This document shows, one piece after another, positions 20,523-29,500 of a stretch of DNA of 31,888 nucleotides (within the stretch, counting starts at the first letter, position 1; each line of letters opens with the position of its first letter). Below the pieces are notes generated by a model that saw only the letters and a list, made by a program, of their open reading frames with translations, was not told where the DNA came from and made no database searches. This DNA is from a virus. The DNA lies in the IMG/VR virus record IMGVR_UViG_3300038423_000047, positions 1 through 31,888 of that record. One strand, 5' to 3'. Both the position numbers and the translations under genes were made by a program.

Positions 20523-20936
20523 CTACCAACTTGACCAAATCGTGTCCGGGGTCTCCATCAGCTTCTCCAACTCGGCACGGTTCCGGTGCTCGTCGCACAG
20601 CATCCAAATGTGGCAATCCACTTCTACAAACCTGCTGGTCCAAGCCTTGCACACATCGCACTTTCTCTGTGTCCCGCTATCCTCGCCCTCACGGTACTTG
20701 TGGTCAAGCAGGTATTGCTTGTAGCACTCGCCTGCTTCCTCCTTCGTAGCGTGCCCATCGGTGTGATACTTCTCTTTGAACTTCCCATACCGGAGGTTAT
20801 AGCGCTCCACCTCTCCGTCGCTGAACACTGACCCTTTCTTGAATTCCTCATACGGACGACAATAACCCCACGGGTGACCATTACAGGTGAAGTCCCATCT
20901 GCCGTCTGTTCGCTGTCGTGCCGTATAGTAGTTCAT
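20523..20936 (-). CDS. Hypothetical protein with treble-clef-like Cys motif (137 aa)
   Basis: Not recognised. Near the end KCDVCKAWTSRFVEVDCHIW, then MLCDEHRNRAELEKLM, gives a CxxC...C...CxxH set that would bind zinc. The N-terminal part begins MNYYTARQRTDGRWDFTC and contains several Tyr/Trp. The start overlaps the stop of the PD-(D/E)XK-like gene by 4 bp (ATGA), which implies coupling with that nuclease. Confidence 0.7.
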   Translation of the reverse strand: MNYYTARQRTDGRWDFTCNGHPWGYCRPYEEFKKGSVFSDGEVERYNLRYGKFKEKYHTDGHATKEEAGECYKQYLLDHKYREGEDSGTQRKCDVCKAWTSRFVEVDCHIWMLCDEHRNRAELEKLMETPDTIWSSW

Positions 20937-21820
20937 GCTGGCTCCTGTATAAGGAACCGAAAGGGGATAAACTCAATGGGGTTATTTTCCCGTTTCCTGA
21001 TATTGTTGCCCATCACGGCAACCGTAAACTCCCAACCAGCATCTTGGCAAGCCCGACCTTTACGGATAATGAGGTCCAAGTCACGCTCAAACCACTTCCT
21101 TGCCTTGACCTCCACAATTGAATTGTGGGTAGGGAGAACCAAATCTGGGTGGTAGCGGCGTCTCCTTCCAGCCTTGTCCGTGTACCAGAACGATGGCTTG
21201 TTACGCCACTGGAAGTCCTGTTCTTTGTAGCCATCATTAAGCATATGGGTAACCACATATGGCTCATAGCCTTGGAGGAACACGATTGCCCCGGAGGGAA
21301 GGACGAAGACCTTGTGCTTGAAGCAGGAATCCACATTGCGCTGGAAAACATCGGGGTCTTGGATAGGCCAGTCAGTACCATATTTAGCTTGACTTGTCAT
21401 ATTTCTCTTCTTCAAGTCCCCACCAAATGTCCCATTTTCCATTCGTGTGGCATTGGCCTTTTCTAACACGCCGGGAATTTGGCTAATGTGGGTCACCCCG
21501 TGACGGGTCTGTAGGGTTTTTTTATACTTATTTTGAACCTTGACAGACCGCATTACCTGTTCAGCTTTGTAGCGTTTCAAGTTGGTCTTACGACGTTTGG
21601 CATCGACAGCGGGGTTCTTGGTGGGCACTGGGACACCATAGTGCTCCATCATAGTGGCAGTATATTTCGCTCGTCCCTTTTCAATCATAGCAGGACACCC
21701 CTGCCATAGACGGGAGCATGTCCAACGTGGTTTATAGGATTTATCAGAGTAAAACTTAGCTGGCTGGCCACAACCCCAAGCACACTTTTCGGTTTTTGAA
21801 GAAATCTCTAGTTCAATCAT
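20933..21820 (-). CDS. PD-(D/E)XK-like endonuclease with DNA-binding repeats (295 aa)
   Basis: The N-terminus has zinc-type Cys pairs (CAWGCGQ...TCSRLWQGCP). Three repeats follow: YGVPVPTKNPAVDAKRRKT, HGVTHISQIPGVLEKANAT and YGTDWPIQDPDVFQRNVDS. The C-terminal part RRRYHPDLVLPTHN then SIVEVKARKW fits the PD-(D/E)XK pattern (Asp, then ExK), with GYEPYVVTHML before it, like Vsr-type folds. I infer a homing-type endonuclease. The ATG at 21820 was preferred to a GTG three codons upstream because of GAGGTGAAAGTT. AT-rich upstream DNA contains AGTATAC. Confidence 0.75.
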   Translation of the reverse strand: MIELEISSKTEKCAWGCGQPAKFYSDKSYKPRWTCSRLWQGCPAMIEKGRAKYTATMMEHYGVPVPTKNPAVDAKRRKTNLKRYKAEQVMRSVKVQNKYKKTLQTRHGVTHISQIPGVLEKANATRMENGTFGGDLKKRNMTSQAKYGTDWPIQDPDVFQRNVDSCFKHKVFVLPSGAIVFLQGYEPYVVTHMLNDGYKEQDFQWRNKPSFWYTDKAGRRRRYHPDLVLPTHNSIVEVKARKWFERDLDLIIRKGRACQDAGWEFTVAVMGNNIRKRENNPIEFIPFRFLIQEPA

Positions 21821-21871
21821 AACTTTCACCTCGTATACTAAATACTGTGAAAGTCATCATCTTGTAGTTTA

Positions 21872-21908
21872 CTAAAGGACTTACCAAAAACTAAGATAAG
21901 TCCTTTAG
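21872..21908 (-). terminator. Perfect 12-bp stem-loop at the end of the structural operon
   Basis: CTAAAGGACTTA and TAAGTCCTTTAG pair completely around a 13-nt loop. It lies 6 bp after the stop of the last tail gene. No U-run follows on either strand, so it may be an RNA-processing or mRNA-stabilising hairpin as well as a weak terminator. Confidence 0.55.
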
Positions 21909-21914
21909 AATCAA

Positions 21915-22652
21915 CTAAAAGGAAAAAATCCAACTGAAGATTATATCTATTCCGGGAGGTAACAAAAGTGGAGGAAGTGTCTTATAGTTCAGAAGTATGA
22001 CCGTCTGCTGCGATGCTTGAACTGTGGCATAGGAGGACGGATTGCCATTGAAGTACGGAGCGGTCAACATGGTGTAGCTGCCCATGTTGGCGATACCGCC
22101 GCCGATGAGGCCCATTTCCCGGATGCCTTGGTTGATGTTGTTGGTCGTGCTGTTTACCGTGGTCTGAAACTCCACGTTGGTGGTCAGCACCGCCTGCGGG
22201 TTCCAGTTACCGCTGCTGTCCTGAGTAACGAAGTTCACCCGGCTCAACTGCACACGGGCGAGCGGCTGGATGAGTTCCACCTGAGTGGCCGTTTCCACGG
22301 GTTGGGTAGTTGGTGCCCACGTGGGACTGCCAGCGCCCAATGCCAACCCCCAGACGCCCCATGCCGGTTCCGTAGCAGCGATGCTGACCGGCTGAGTCTG
22401 CGGCGGGGAGAGGTTCAGGGGAGAAGCACACGCCATGAACTGGGCAAAGAGCCAACTGGAGATGGACGTGATGATATTGTGCTCGGAGTAAAGGACCTCT
22501 CCGGTGTCCGGGCGGTAGACAGTGATGTTCCCCTTCTTTATCGGAGGAGGAACTTTCTCCCCCCACTTTCCCCGTGCAGCGGCATTAAGCTGTGCCGCCT
22601 GCTCCCGGAGCTTTACCAGTGCCGGACTCTCTAACCTTGCTTGGTTTTCCAT
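21915..22652 (-). CDS. Putative tail structural protein (245 aa)
   Basis: After a charged N-terminus (MENQARLESPALVKLREQAA) the text turns to NITVYRPDTGEVLYSEHNII, a beta opening common in phage tail and fibre-associated proteins. Repeated Thr/Ser/Asn-rich beta stretches and REMGLIGGG follow. The hydrophobic C-terminus (LPPLLLPPGIDIIFSWIFSF) is unusual and may be an assembly tip. The start lies 68 bp inside the Nudix gene. Placement last in the structural operon supports a virion role. Confidence 0.65.
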   Translation of the reverse strand: MENQARLESPALVKLREQAAQLNAAARGKWGEKVPPPIKKGNITVYRPDTGEVLYSEHNIITSISSWLFAQFMACASPLNLSPPQTQPVSIAATEPAWGVWGLALGAGSPTWAPTTQPVETATQVELIQPLARVQLSRVNFVTQDSSGNWNPQAVLTTNVEFQTTVNSTTNNINQGIREMGLIGGGIANMGSYTMLTAPYFNGNPSSYATVQASQQTVILLNYKTLPPLLLPPGIDIIFSWIFSF

Positions 22653-24174
22653 CGCCTTTTCCCTTCTTGGGGGCTGCCTTCGCACAAATCTGCTCGATAA
22701 GCTTCCCCGAATTCTTGAACAGAGCTATAACCCCACTATGAAACTCATGTGGACTTTTTGTCATGTATTCCCGGACCTGCGGGAGAGTGAACCACTCCAG
22801 CCCTTCGGTCTCCCATACGGCATCACTTTGAGGGTGGAAGTCAAATTCCTGCGCAGTCTCGCCGATGAAGTTAAAGTAACGAAATGTCCCACTTTGGAAC
22901 ACAAAGGCCGGGTGGAGAGTCATGCTGCCGCTATACCCCGTCTCCTCTCGAAGTTCCTTCTGTGCGCTCTCGCCGGGCTGCATATTCTCTTGGATGGCTC
23001 CGCCGATAGTTCCCCAGCATGAACCCTGTTGGACCTCGGGAGACCGCCATGCAAAGCAAATACGACCCGTTGTAGTGCAGACCGGGAGAATTCCCGAGGC
23101 TCCGCCGCCATCACCGGCCCAGAAGCCCTGTTCGTCGTAATAGTCGGCCCTGACCGCCTTTGCCAAGGGCATAGGCTCGGAGCCGGGTTCGGTAACTACG
23201 AGATTTGGTTTCTCTCCCGGACTACCAAGCTCCGGGTGTTGGGCATAGTATTCATCCTGTTTGCCCGTCCCCCACGCTCGCATCTCATCGACCCGGAGGA
23301 AACGCCCCATTTTTTTCCTTCGTTCATCCGTGGCATCCTGATTCCATTTGATTTTAGCCGCTACCGCCTCGGGGGTTACTTCCGTGGTATCCAAAACGAG
23401 AGTTGACTTGGTAGCGGCGTTATCGAAATAAACTATGAAACCGCCCACGCCGTTATCTCCAATGCCCTTCCATACGCCTCCACCGGCCCTTACAGCGTCT
23501 TTATAGGCTTGGTTGGGGTCATCTCCCTTCTTTTTGTACTGCATTTTCAAAAGCTCATTGTGGAATCCCGGCCCCAGTGTTAATGTGCCCTTGGGCTGCC
23601 CCATGTTATCGTAGACCACGAGATACAGGGGGAACGGCTGGCTCTTGATGCTCTGGAAGCGATAGCGCCGGATAGCCTTGAGAACATCGTTCTTGGAGGG
23701 GTTGACCGGACGCTTGGGGACAATCTCCACCCGGCGCTGCCGGGGGCTGCGGTCTACCTTCTTACCTGCTGTCACCACATACCGCTGAGTCTCATTGATA
23801 AAGTCCGCAGGGATTTGAAATTCTCCCCGCACGGAGCCAATACTGGGGTCCTTCTCCCGATTCTCCGGGTGGTCATTAGCGACCAAATCCTTGTAGCAGG
23901 CTAGCGTGAGGGCGTAAATTTTGGCGATGACTTCTTTCTTGTAGCCCACCGATATCATGAAGGCGGTCATCTCATCCAGCATGACCCCCAGTGCCTCGCT
24001 GGCGACCTGCTGGAAAGCTTGGGTCTCCTCGGGTATGGGGAACTTGATGGAGAACGTGGTAAACTTGGGAATTCCCAAATCGAGGACGATGGAGGCAGTA
24101 GGAGACAAACCTGTGTGCATCGCTGAGACCTCCAGCGTAGCGAACGTCGGCGAAATGTAAGCTGTCTTATTCAT
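22585..24174 (-). CDS. Two-part protein with C-terminal Nudix domain (529 aa)
   Basis: Residues 1-300 are of unknown fold; the start MNKTAYISPTFATLEVSAMH looks beta-rich, and 165-260 contain FPLYLVVYDNMGQPKG and GVGGFIVYF. Residues about 358-490 form a Nudix domain with box GGAIQENMQPGESAQKELRE then ETGY (391-414). Compared with the canonical Gx5Ex7REUxEExGU the sequence keeps G, E16, E19, E20 and G22, but has Met for E7 and Lys for R15. The tail is Lys/Gly/Pro-rich. The start follows the 56-aa gene after 4 bp; a longer frame would overlap that gene. It sits among tail genes, so a virion-associated or assembly role is possible. Confidence 0.75.
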   Translation of the reverse strand: MNKTAYISPTFATLEVSAMHTGLSPTASIVLDLGIPKFTTFSIKFPIPEETQAFQQVASEALGVMLDEMTAFMISVGYKKEVIAKIYALTLACYKDLVANDHPENREKDPSIGSVRGEFQIPADFINETQRYVVTAGKKVDRSPRQRRVEIVPKRPVNPSKNDVLKAIRRYRFQSIKSQPFPLYLVVYDNMGQPKGTLTLGPGFHNELLKMQYKKKGDDPNQAYKDAVRAGGGVWKGIGDNGVGGFIVYFDNAATKSTLVLDTTEVTPEAVAAKIKWNQDATDERRKKMGRFLRVDEMRAWGTGKQDEYYAQHPELGSPGEKPNLVVTEPGSEPMPLAKAVRADYYDEQGFWAGDGGGASGILPVCTTTGRICFAWRSPEVQQGSCWGTIGGAIQENMQPGESAQKELREETGYSGSMTLHPAFVFQSGTFRYFNFIGETAQEFDFHPQSDAVWETEGLEWFTLPQVREYMTKSPHEFHSGVIALFKNSGKLIEQICAKAAPKKGKGDGKPSKVRESGTGKAPGAGGTA

Positions 24175-24178
24175 CTGT

Positions 24179-24349
24179 TTAAGCGACAGGTAGTTCCCGC
24201 TTCTCCCGAAGCCAAGAAGCTTCAAAGGCTTCCATGACCCGCTCATGCCGGTCACTCTTGAGTATATTCCTTAACTCCTCCAACATGTCCTCAGTGATTA
24301 CCGTATTTTCCACGTTAACTGGTTTATCGTCAACCCTATTGTCGTACAT
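24179..24349 (-). CDS. Small charged protein (56 aa)
   Basis: A frame MYDNRVDDKPVNVENTVITE, then DMLEELRNILKSDRHERVME, AFEASWLREKRELPVA. It is acidic at the N-terminus and helical after it. A strong site GAAGGAG lies 9 bases before the ATG; an in-frame ATG nine bases further up is too close to that site. It fills the gap between two tail genes and its stop is 4 bp before the Nudix gene. No function can be assigned. Confidence 0.72.
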   Translation of the reverse strand: MYDNRVDDKPVNVENTVITEDMLEELRNILKSDRHERVMEAFEASWLREKRELPVA

Positions 24350-24364
24350 TGAACCCATCTCCTT

Positions 24365-25846
24365 CTAACTCTCATTGAAAATATTTAATATATCACCTTT
24401 GCACTCCCACACTGTGTTCTCCCTCGGAGCGAGCAGACCCATGGGGTTGTTGACATTCCAGTTGGCAACCTCTCCCGTGGGGGTGAATACGCCGCCAGCA
24501 ACCCAACCAATTTGAATCCACTGACCGGGGTCCACAAGATAGTTGGTCCCGAGGCACTCCCACGTCACGGCGGTCGGCGGGCTGGTCGTACCATCGGTCA
24601 CCGTTCCCCCCTGCGTGGTGGAGAAGGCCGGGGCGGTCATCCCACTAACTCCCCCTACTATAGCAATCTGGAGATTACCGTTTGGGTCGATGATGAACTG
24701 ACCGGTATAATAGGTGGTCAGCGCCGTCCATGGGGCGATACCCACCGTATACATGCCGAAAGTGTTCCTGTAGTATGCTTGCCACACCGCAGGGGAGGGC
24801 AACAGCTTCCAATAAGCGTTGCTCGTACCAATGGTTGGCGGCTGATTGGTGTTGCGCTTAAGTGCCCGGTACATTTGGTAGCTTGGAATGGGAGGACTGG
24901 AGGTAGAGTACTGAACCAAGGCCCCCCGAGCATAAGTCATTCCACTGTTCCATTCAGCCGGGAGCAAAGTTGGCGGGGAGGTGGGGGCATAGTAGAGCGC
25001 CTGCCAATCCGCCTGAGATAGTGTCGGGGTCAAGTGCCTGCCGTATGCCGCCAAGGTGGTCTTGGGATGCTTGGGGTCAAACAGGGGCGCTACCCACAGC
25101 ATCGGACCGAGCGGAGGATTTTCCACCTGTAGGATGATGATACGCAGGATATCGTTGATGTTGAGGCTGACGTTCTCCGCTTCGGTGAATACCGTGGTGA
25201 ACTCCAATCCCACATGGGCGGGCTTGGCTAGGTCGATAGCCCCGTAAAGATTCTGGACAATCTCCTGCAATTGGGTAAGACTGAGGACGTTGTTTAGGGG
25301 GTTGTTTCCCCCCACGTTCACCGATACCTGAATGGCATTGCGGTCGGACTGGTCGTAAACTCCCTGCCCGATGAGCTTGTAAAGCTCCACCACCTGCACG
25401 GTCTTTCCCGTGTAAGCATAAATGACGGCGGCAATAGCAGCAGTGGTTGCCCCCATGCCATAGGCATTGATGAGGTCTACCAACATGTCCCGGTAGCCCA
25501 CGGGATTATCCAAGGCCCCGAACCCGGTGAAATCTCCCTTGTCATATTGAGCCGGATATGGGTAAGCGCTCTTGATTTGAAGGGGGGCGGCGTCCCGGCG
25601 CTTGATGTCGGGAGGAGTGAGGTATTGCGGTTGAATTCCGAGAATGTCATATTGATAATCATATTCGAGCTTGGCAAGTTCTTGTGCTATCACCCGAAGG
25701 AGATATCCCCACTGCGGCTGGTCATTCCTCGGAAGATAGTAATTAGCGGTTGCCTGCAACAGACCGAGCAGACGAGCATCCTCGAACAAGAGGAGTGATT
25801 CCCTCGGTAGCAGGTAGAGAAGGTCGGGATTGTTATTGGTCGCCAT
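24365..25846 (-). CDS. Tail/baseplate protein with carbohydrate-binding-like modules (493 aa)
   Basis: The N-terminal half (RESLLLFEDARLLGLLQATA, AQELAKLEYDYQYDI, GYRDMLVDLINAYGMGATTA, AIAAVIYAYTGKTVQVVELY) resembles baseplate wedge-associated tail proteins of myoviruses. From about residue 300 there are two modules of the type seen in phage fibres: EWNSGMTYARGALVQY...YRALKRNTNQPP and WTALTTYYTGQFIIDPNGN...GGTVTDGTTSPP, a CBM5/12-like arrangement. It probably forms part of the baseplate periphery or host-contact region. The start is 1 bp after the GIY-YIG stop, with an AAGG inside that gene's last codons. Confidence 0.75.
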   Translation of the reverse strand: MATNNNPDLLYLLPRESLLLFEDARLLGLLQATANYYLPRNDQPQWGYLLRVIAQELAKLEYDYQYDILGIQPQYLTPPDIKRRDAAPLQIKSAYPYPAQYDKGDFTGFGALDNPVGYRDMLVDLINAYGMGATTAAIAAVIYAYTGKTVQVVELYKLIGQGVYDQSDRNAIQVSVNVGGNNPLNNVLSLTQLQEIVQNLYGAIDLAKPAHVGLEFTTVFTEAENVSLNINDILRIIILQVENPPLGPMLWVAPLFDPKHPKTTLAAYGRHLTPTLSQADWQALYYAPTSPPTLLPAEWNSGMTYARGALVQYSTSSPPIPSYQMYRALKRNTNQPPTIGTSNAYWKLLPSPAVWQAYYRNTFGMYTVGIAPWTALTTYYTGQFIIDPNGNLQIAIVGGVSGMTAPAFSTTQGGTVTDGTTSPPTAVTWECLGTNYLVDPGQWIQIGWVAGGVFTPTGEVANWNVNNPMGLLAPRENTVWECKGDILNIFNES

Positions 25847-25847
25847 A

Positions 25848-26516
25848 CTAGGCAGCCTTAACTACTATAGCCTTGGGTTCCTTTAATGGGGAGGAATAAC
25901 GATGCTCACCCCACCATTGTTTTTTAGCTATTCCTATACGAGAGTTTTTTTGTTGACGAATAAGCTCATTGAGCTTAGCATCGTCGGAATAACCCGAGAT
26001 TTTCCAAAGTCTGCTGGCTGTCATATAGGAAAATCCTAGTTGCTTGCTAATTTCTCTAAAAGTGCATCCCTTAATTCTAAGATTAATAACGTCGCCTATA
26101 CGCCCCCAATACTTCTTTTTAGCTTCGGCGGCGTTATACCGATGAGTTTCAATCTTTGGTTTGCCTTTGAGTTTGAAGCTAATCGAAAGTTTATGTTCCA
26201 TAGAAGGTACAAAACCGTCATGTCCATCTCCACCCCCAGTTATGTTATATCCAAAAATAGGATTATTAGATTGATATTTCCCTATGAAATATCTTTCTTG
26301 AGCGTTGAGGTCTTGTTTAGATGCCACAAACCCGGATAACAAGCATACTTCAAACGCCGTTTCTCCATACGCTCGAATAGCTCTATGAAAGTGGGTCTGG
26401 CTTCCTCTCTTTGCTTCTTGCTTATGCCTTGACCATCTTTTTGACGGGGTATTTCCCGAAGCCTTTCCGATATAAACTTTTTGATTTACTAAACATCGTA
26501 CCAAGTATATAATCAT
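25848..26516 (-). CDS. GIY-YIG homing endonuclease between two tail genes (222 aa)
   Basis: The nuclease domain starts MIIYLVRCLVNQKVYIGKAS (GIY/YIG), with Arg in SKRWSRHKQ, catalytic Glu in LNAQERYFIGKY, and GYNITGGGDGHD. The C-terminus has a helix-turn-helix (VINLRIKGCTFREISKQLGF, SYMTASRLWKISG). It sits in the only gap between the baseplate-J-like gene and the next tail gene with no spare bases (2 bp before, 1 bp after), so it must have been inserted precisely. Confidence 0.93.
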   Translation of the reverse strand: MIIYLVRCLVNQKVYIGKASGNTPSKRWSRHKQEAKRGSQTHFHRAIRAYGETAFEVCLLSGFVASKQDLNAQERYFIGKYQSNNPIFGYNITGGGDGHDGFVPSMEHKLSISFKLKGKPKIETHRYNAAEAKKKYWGRIGDVINLRIKGCTFREISKQLGFSYMTASRLWKISGYSDDAKLNELIRQQKNSRIGIAKKQWWGEHRYSSPLKEPKAIVVKAA

Positions 26517-26518
26517 AC

Positions 26519-29500
26519 CTAAGTTCCTGATGTTAAATAATTTATAGTTACTCTCCCAGCAGAAAAATATTCCGTAGCACTCAATGTTATATCTTTAGCA
26601 CTACTCTCACCCTCTACAACATATGTGACAAAGTAAGACTTCAAAGAGGGGGAGGTGGTATCCGCAGGGATGGTGATGATGACCTTTTGAGCATAGGCAC
26701 TTTGATATTGCGCAGCAAGACCGGGGTCGTTGGTACCGATGATGTAGAAAGAGCCATTCTGTGACGAAACCAAGGGCGTGGCAGCGGTAGACAGGAAGTT
26801 GCTTATTGAAGAGGTACGGGCGTAAGCCTGACCCTCATAGAGCAATCCCACAAACGCTTCGGCAGGTCCGCCACTGGGCACCGTGCTATCCGGTAAAATG
26901 GGAACGGTAGTGATGAAACTGTGGGCGGGCACCGCTTGTCCGCTAAAGGCCGGGTCATTCGTCAGAGGAGTCCACAGCGTGCCCGTGGGAATAACAAAGC
27001 CGATATCGTAAGAACCATCCGACTTGGCGCACTTGATGAGTGGGATTCCCACCGACTTGACGCCACTTATCGCCTGCACCAATGAAACGATGCTGGACTG
27101 ATACAGAGTTCCCGTAGCGCTGTCCAACGCTTGGTCAATGGCGGTGCGCACAGCGGAGTCTACTGTATCCGGTGAAATGCCACTATTGAGAGTCACCGTC
27201 AAGGTGATGTCGATAGGATTGGCAACCATGGCCTTGACAAGGACGCTTGCACCCGCCGCCTTAGTGATGTTTATCTGGTTAACCAAGATGGGAACGAACG
27301 AGGGATACTCGGTCGCAGTGGTGAATGCTTCGGTGTAGAAGTAAGACACCAACACCTGCCCACCGTCTGGGATGCGGCTGGTCGCATTGGTGCCGAGATT
27401 GCGGGCAATGGTCACTGCGCCGGATGTCGTGTCCACGTTAAGAACAAAGTCCACGTTCTCAATCATGACCTCGTAGGCGGGCGGGCTGACGCTGGTCTGA
27501 TAGAGGACTTCGATATAGCGGCTGTCATGAGGAACTCCCGCTCCCACCAGTCCGGTGGAGTTGGTGAGGTTGATGGTCCCATCCGTATTGTATGCTGCCC
27601 CATTCAACGTCAAATCAAACCGGCCATAACTCTCGGGAAGCCACGTATTATACACAAACCCGTTGTTATCAAGGGAGTTTGCAACGCTGCCATTAAGGGT
27701 CTGAGGCTCCATGGAAGCGAAGCTGAGGTTCTCGTGCAGGATAAACTGATTGAAGCTCACCACGACTTGCTGGTTGTTCTGGATGGAGCTTCCGGTCGCT
27801 GTCCCCGTGTCGGAGGCAAAAGCATAATCGCTGTGATTGTAAACGGCAGTGAACTGTGTCCCATTGGAGCTTGCCACGGTCACATTCTGACCGTTAAGGA
27901 AAGAAGCGGATGTAAGTCCGGCAAGCGTGAGGGGCGCTCCTGCTCCAAAGCTGTTGATGCAATTTACGGTGAGGATGTTGTTGGAGATGGAGATACCTGT
28001 AATGGTCTTGGACACGGTGAGTGTTTTAAGGCCGTAGGTAGCGTAGCAGCCGACATAAGGCCCTGCGGGGGTGCCGTAAGGAGACGGCTCTGGCACCAAG
28101 GTGTAATCAGACCCGTTGACATACAGGGTAGACAGGTCCGAAGAACGGACTGAGAGGACATCCCCCAAAACACCACTAGGGTCAACGGAGATATCCATGG
28201 CGGTGCCGATGGTTACAGGTGTAGTGGTGCTAGCGGTGATGGTCACAGTGATGGGGGTTGTAGCGGTGGAGACCACCTGCACCATGTCACCCGCCTGATT
28301 AGACCCACCATTGAGCAGGAAGTCAGAGGTGTGTACGAGGTCCAACAGGGCCTCGGGGATGGTGCCGGTGAAATTCGTCTGCCCGATGACCGAGTTGACG
28401 TTGGTGACCGGCTGATTCGTGGGGGTATCCACGAGGGGAGACTGGAGCCGGGCATTCAGGAGATAGGTGCCGTTGAATCCCACGCCCTGCACGGCGGCGA
28501 GATTGCTCAGTGGAGCGGCGAGCGTAGGATAAGAAATTCTGACCTGTGTTGCCCCGCTCCCGGAGATGTAGTAGGCATTGGCGCTGGGATTAAGGATGAT
28601 GTATCCGCCATTGGTGTCGAACTGTGCCTCACTGATATCAAGGAAGAAGGAGTTGGAAAGCCCTTGAACGAGAAGCTCCACTCCTTGGTAGAGAGGCCAA
28701 TTAAGCGCTTGAAAGTTGGCGCTGGCAACCTGAAACTTGAGTAGGTTGTTGGTAGCCGACACGAGGGTGAGTGGAAGGTAGGTGCTGTATACTCCCGGAG
28801 CACTGGCATTATCATATTCAAACGATACGATGTCATCCTCCTCGGAGGAGGAAGTTCCCTGACAGTAAACGTCCACACAACCAAACACGTGCTTTTGCCG
28901 AATGTTATCCCAGTCACGAACCATCTCAAGGTCACCGGCTGCTACCACTTCTACCGCAACGATGCCCGGTGTGGATGCTGCCGTGGTGTAATACCCATTG
29001 CGGGTTCCCGAGTCCACTCCAGTAAACTGCCGGTTGACAATGCGAGCGGCGAAGTGAGAGTTGATTTCATCATCAACTCCGAAGGTAGCCGCCGCAAGGT
29101 TGGTGACCGACCACCCTGCCGGGGCATTGGAGCCGATAGAGTTGATAGTCCCCGCTCCCACATTGGTACTGGAGCCGGTGGTTTGGCAAGATGCCGGAAC
29201 TGTAACTCCCCACCAACCATACACGGGGTTGTAAAATGAGGCAGCGGAGGATGGGGTGATGGAGGCCGAACCGGTAGTCTGGAAGTTAATGGATGGGGTA
29301 GAGGCGTCTCCTGTGGTAGAACAGATGATGCCAGTAGGAAAGGTGGTGGTCGTTGTGGGCTGGCTATAGGTATAGAAAGTGAGATTGACGACCGATGGTG
29401 TAGCTCCTCCACGAGTGAGACCCACAGACTGTCCGAGATGGTCGAATTGTTGGTCAATGAATGTCTGAGTATCGGCGGCATTAAGCCCATAAGCTCGGGC

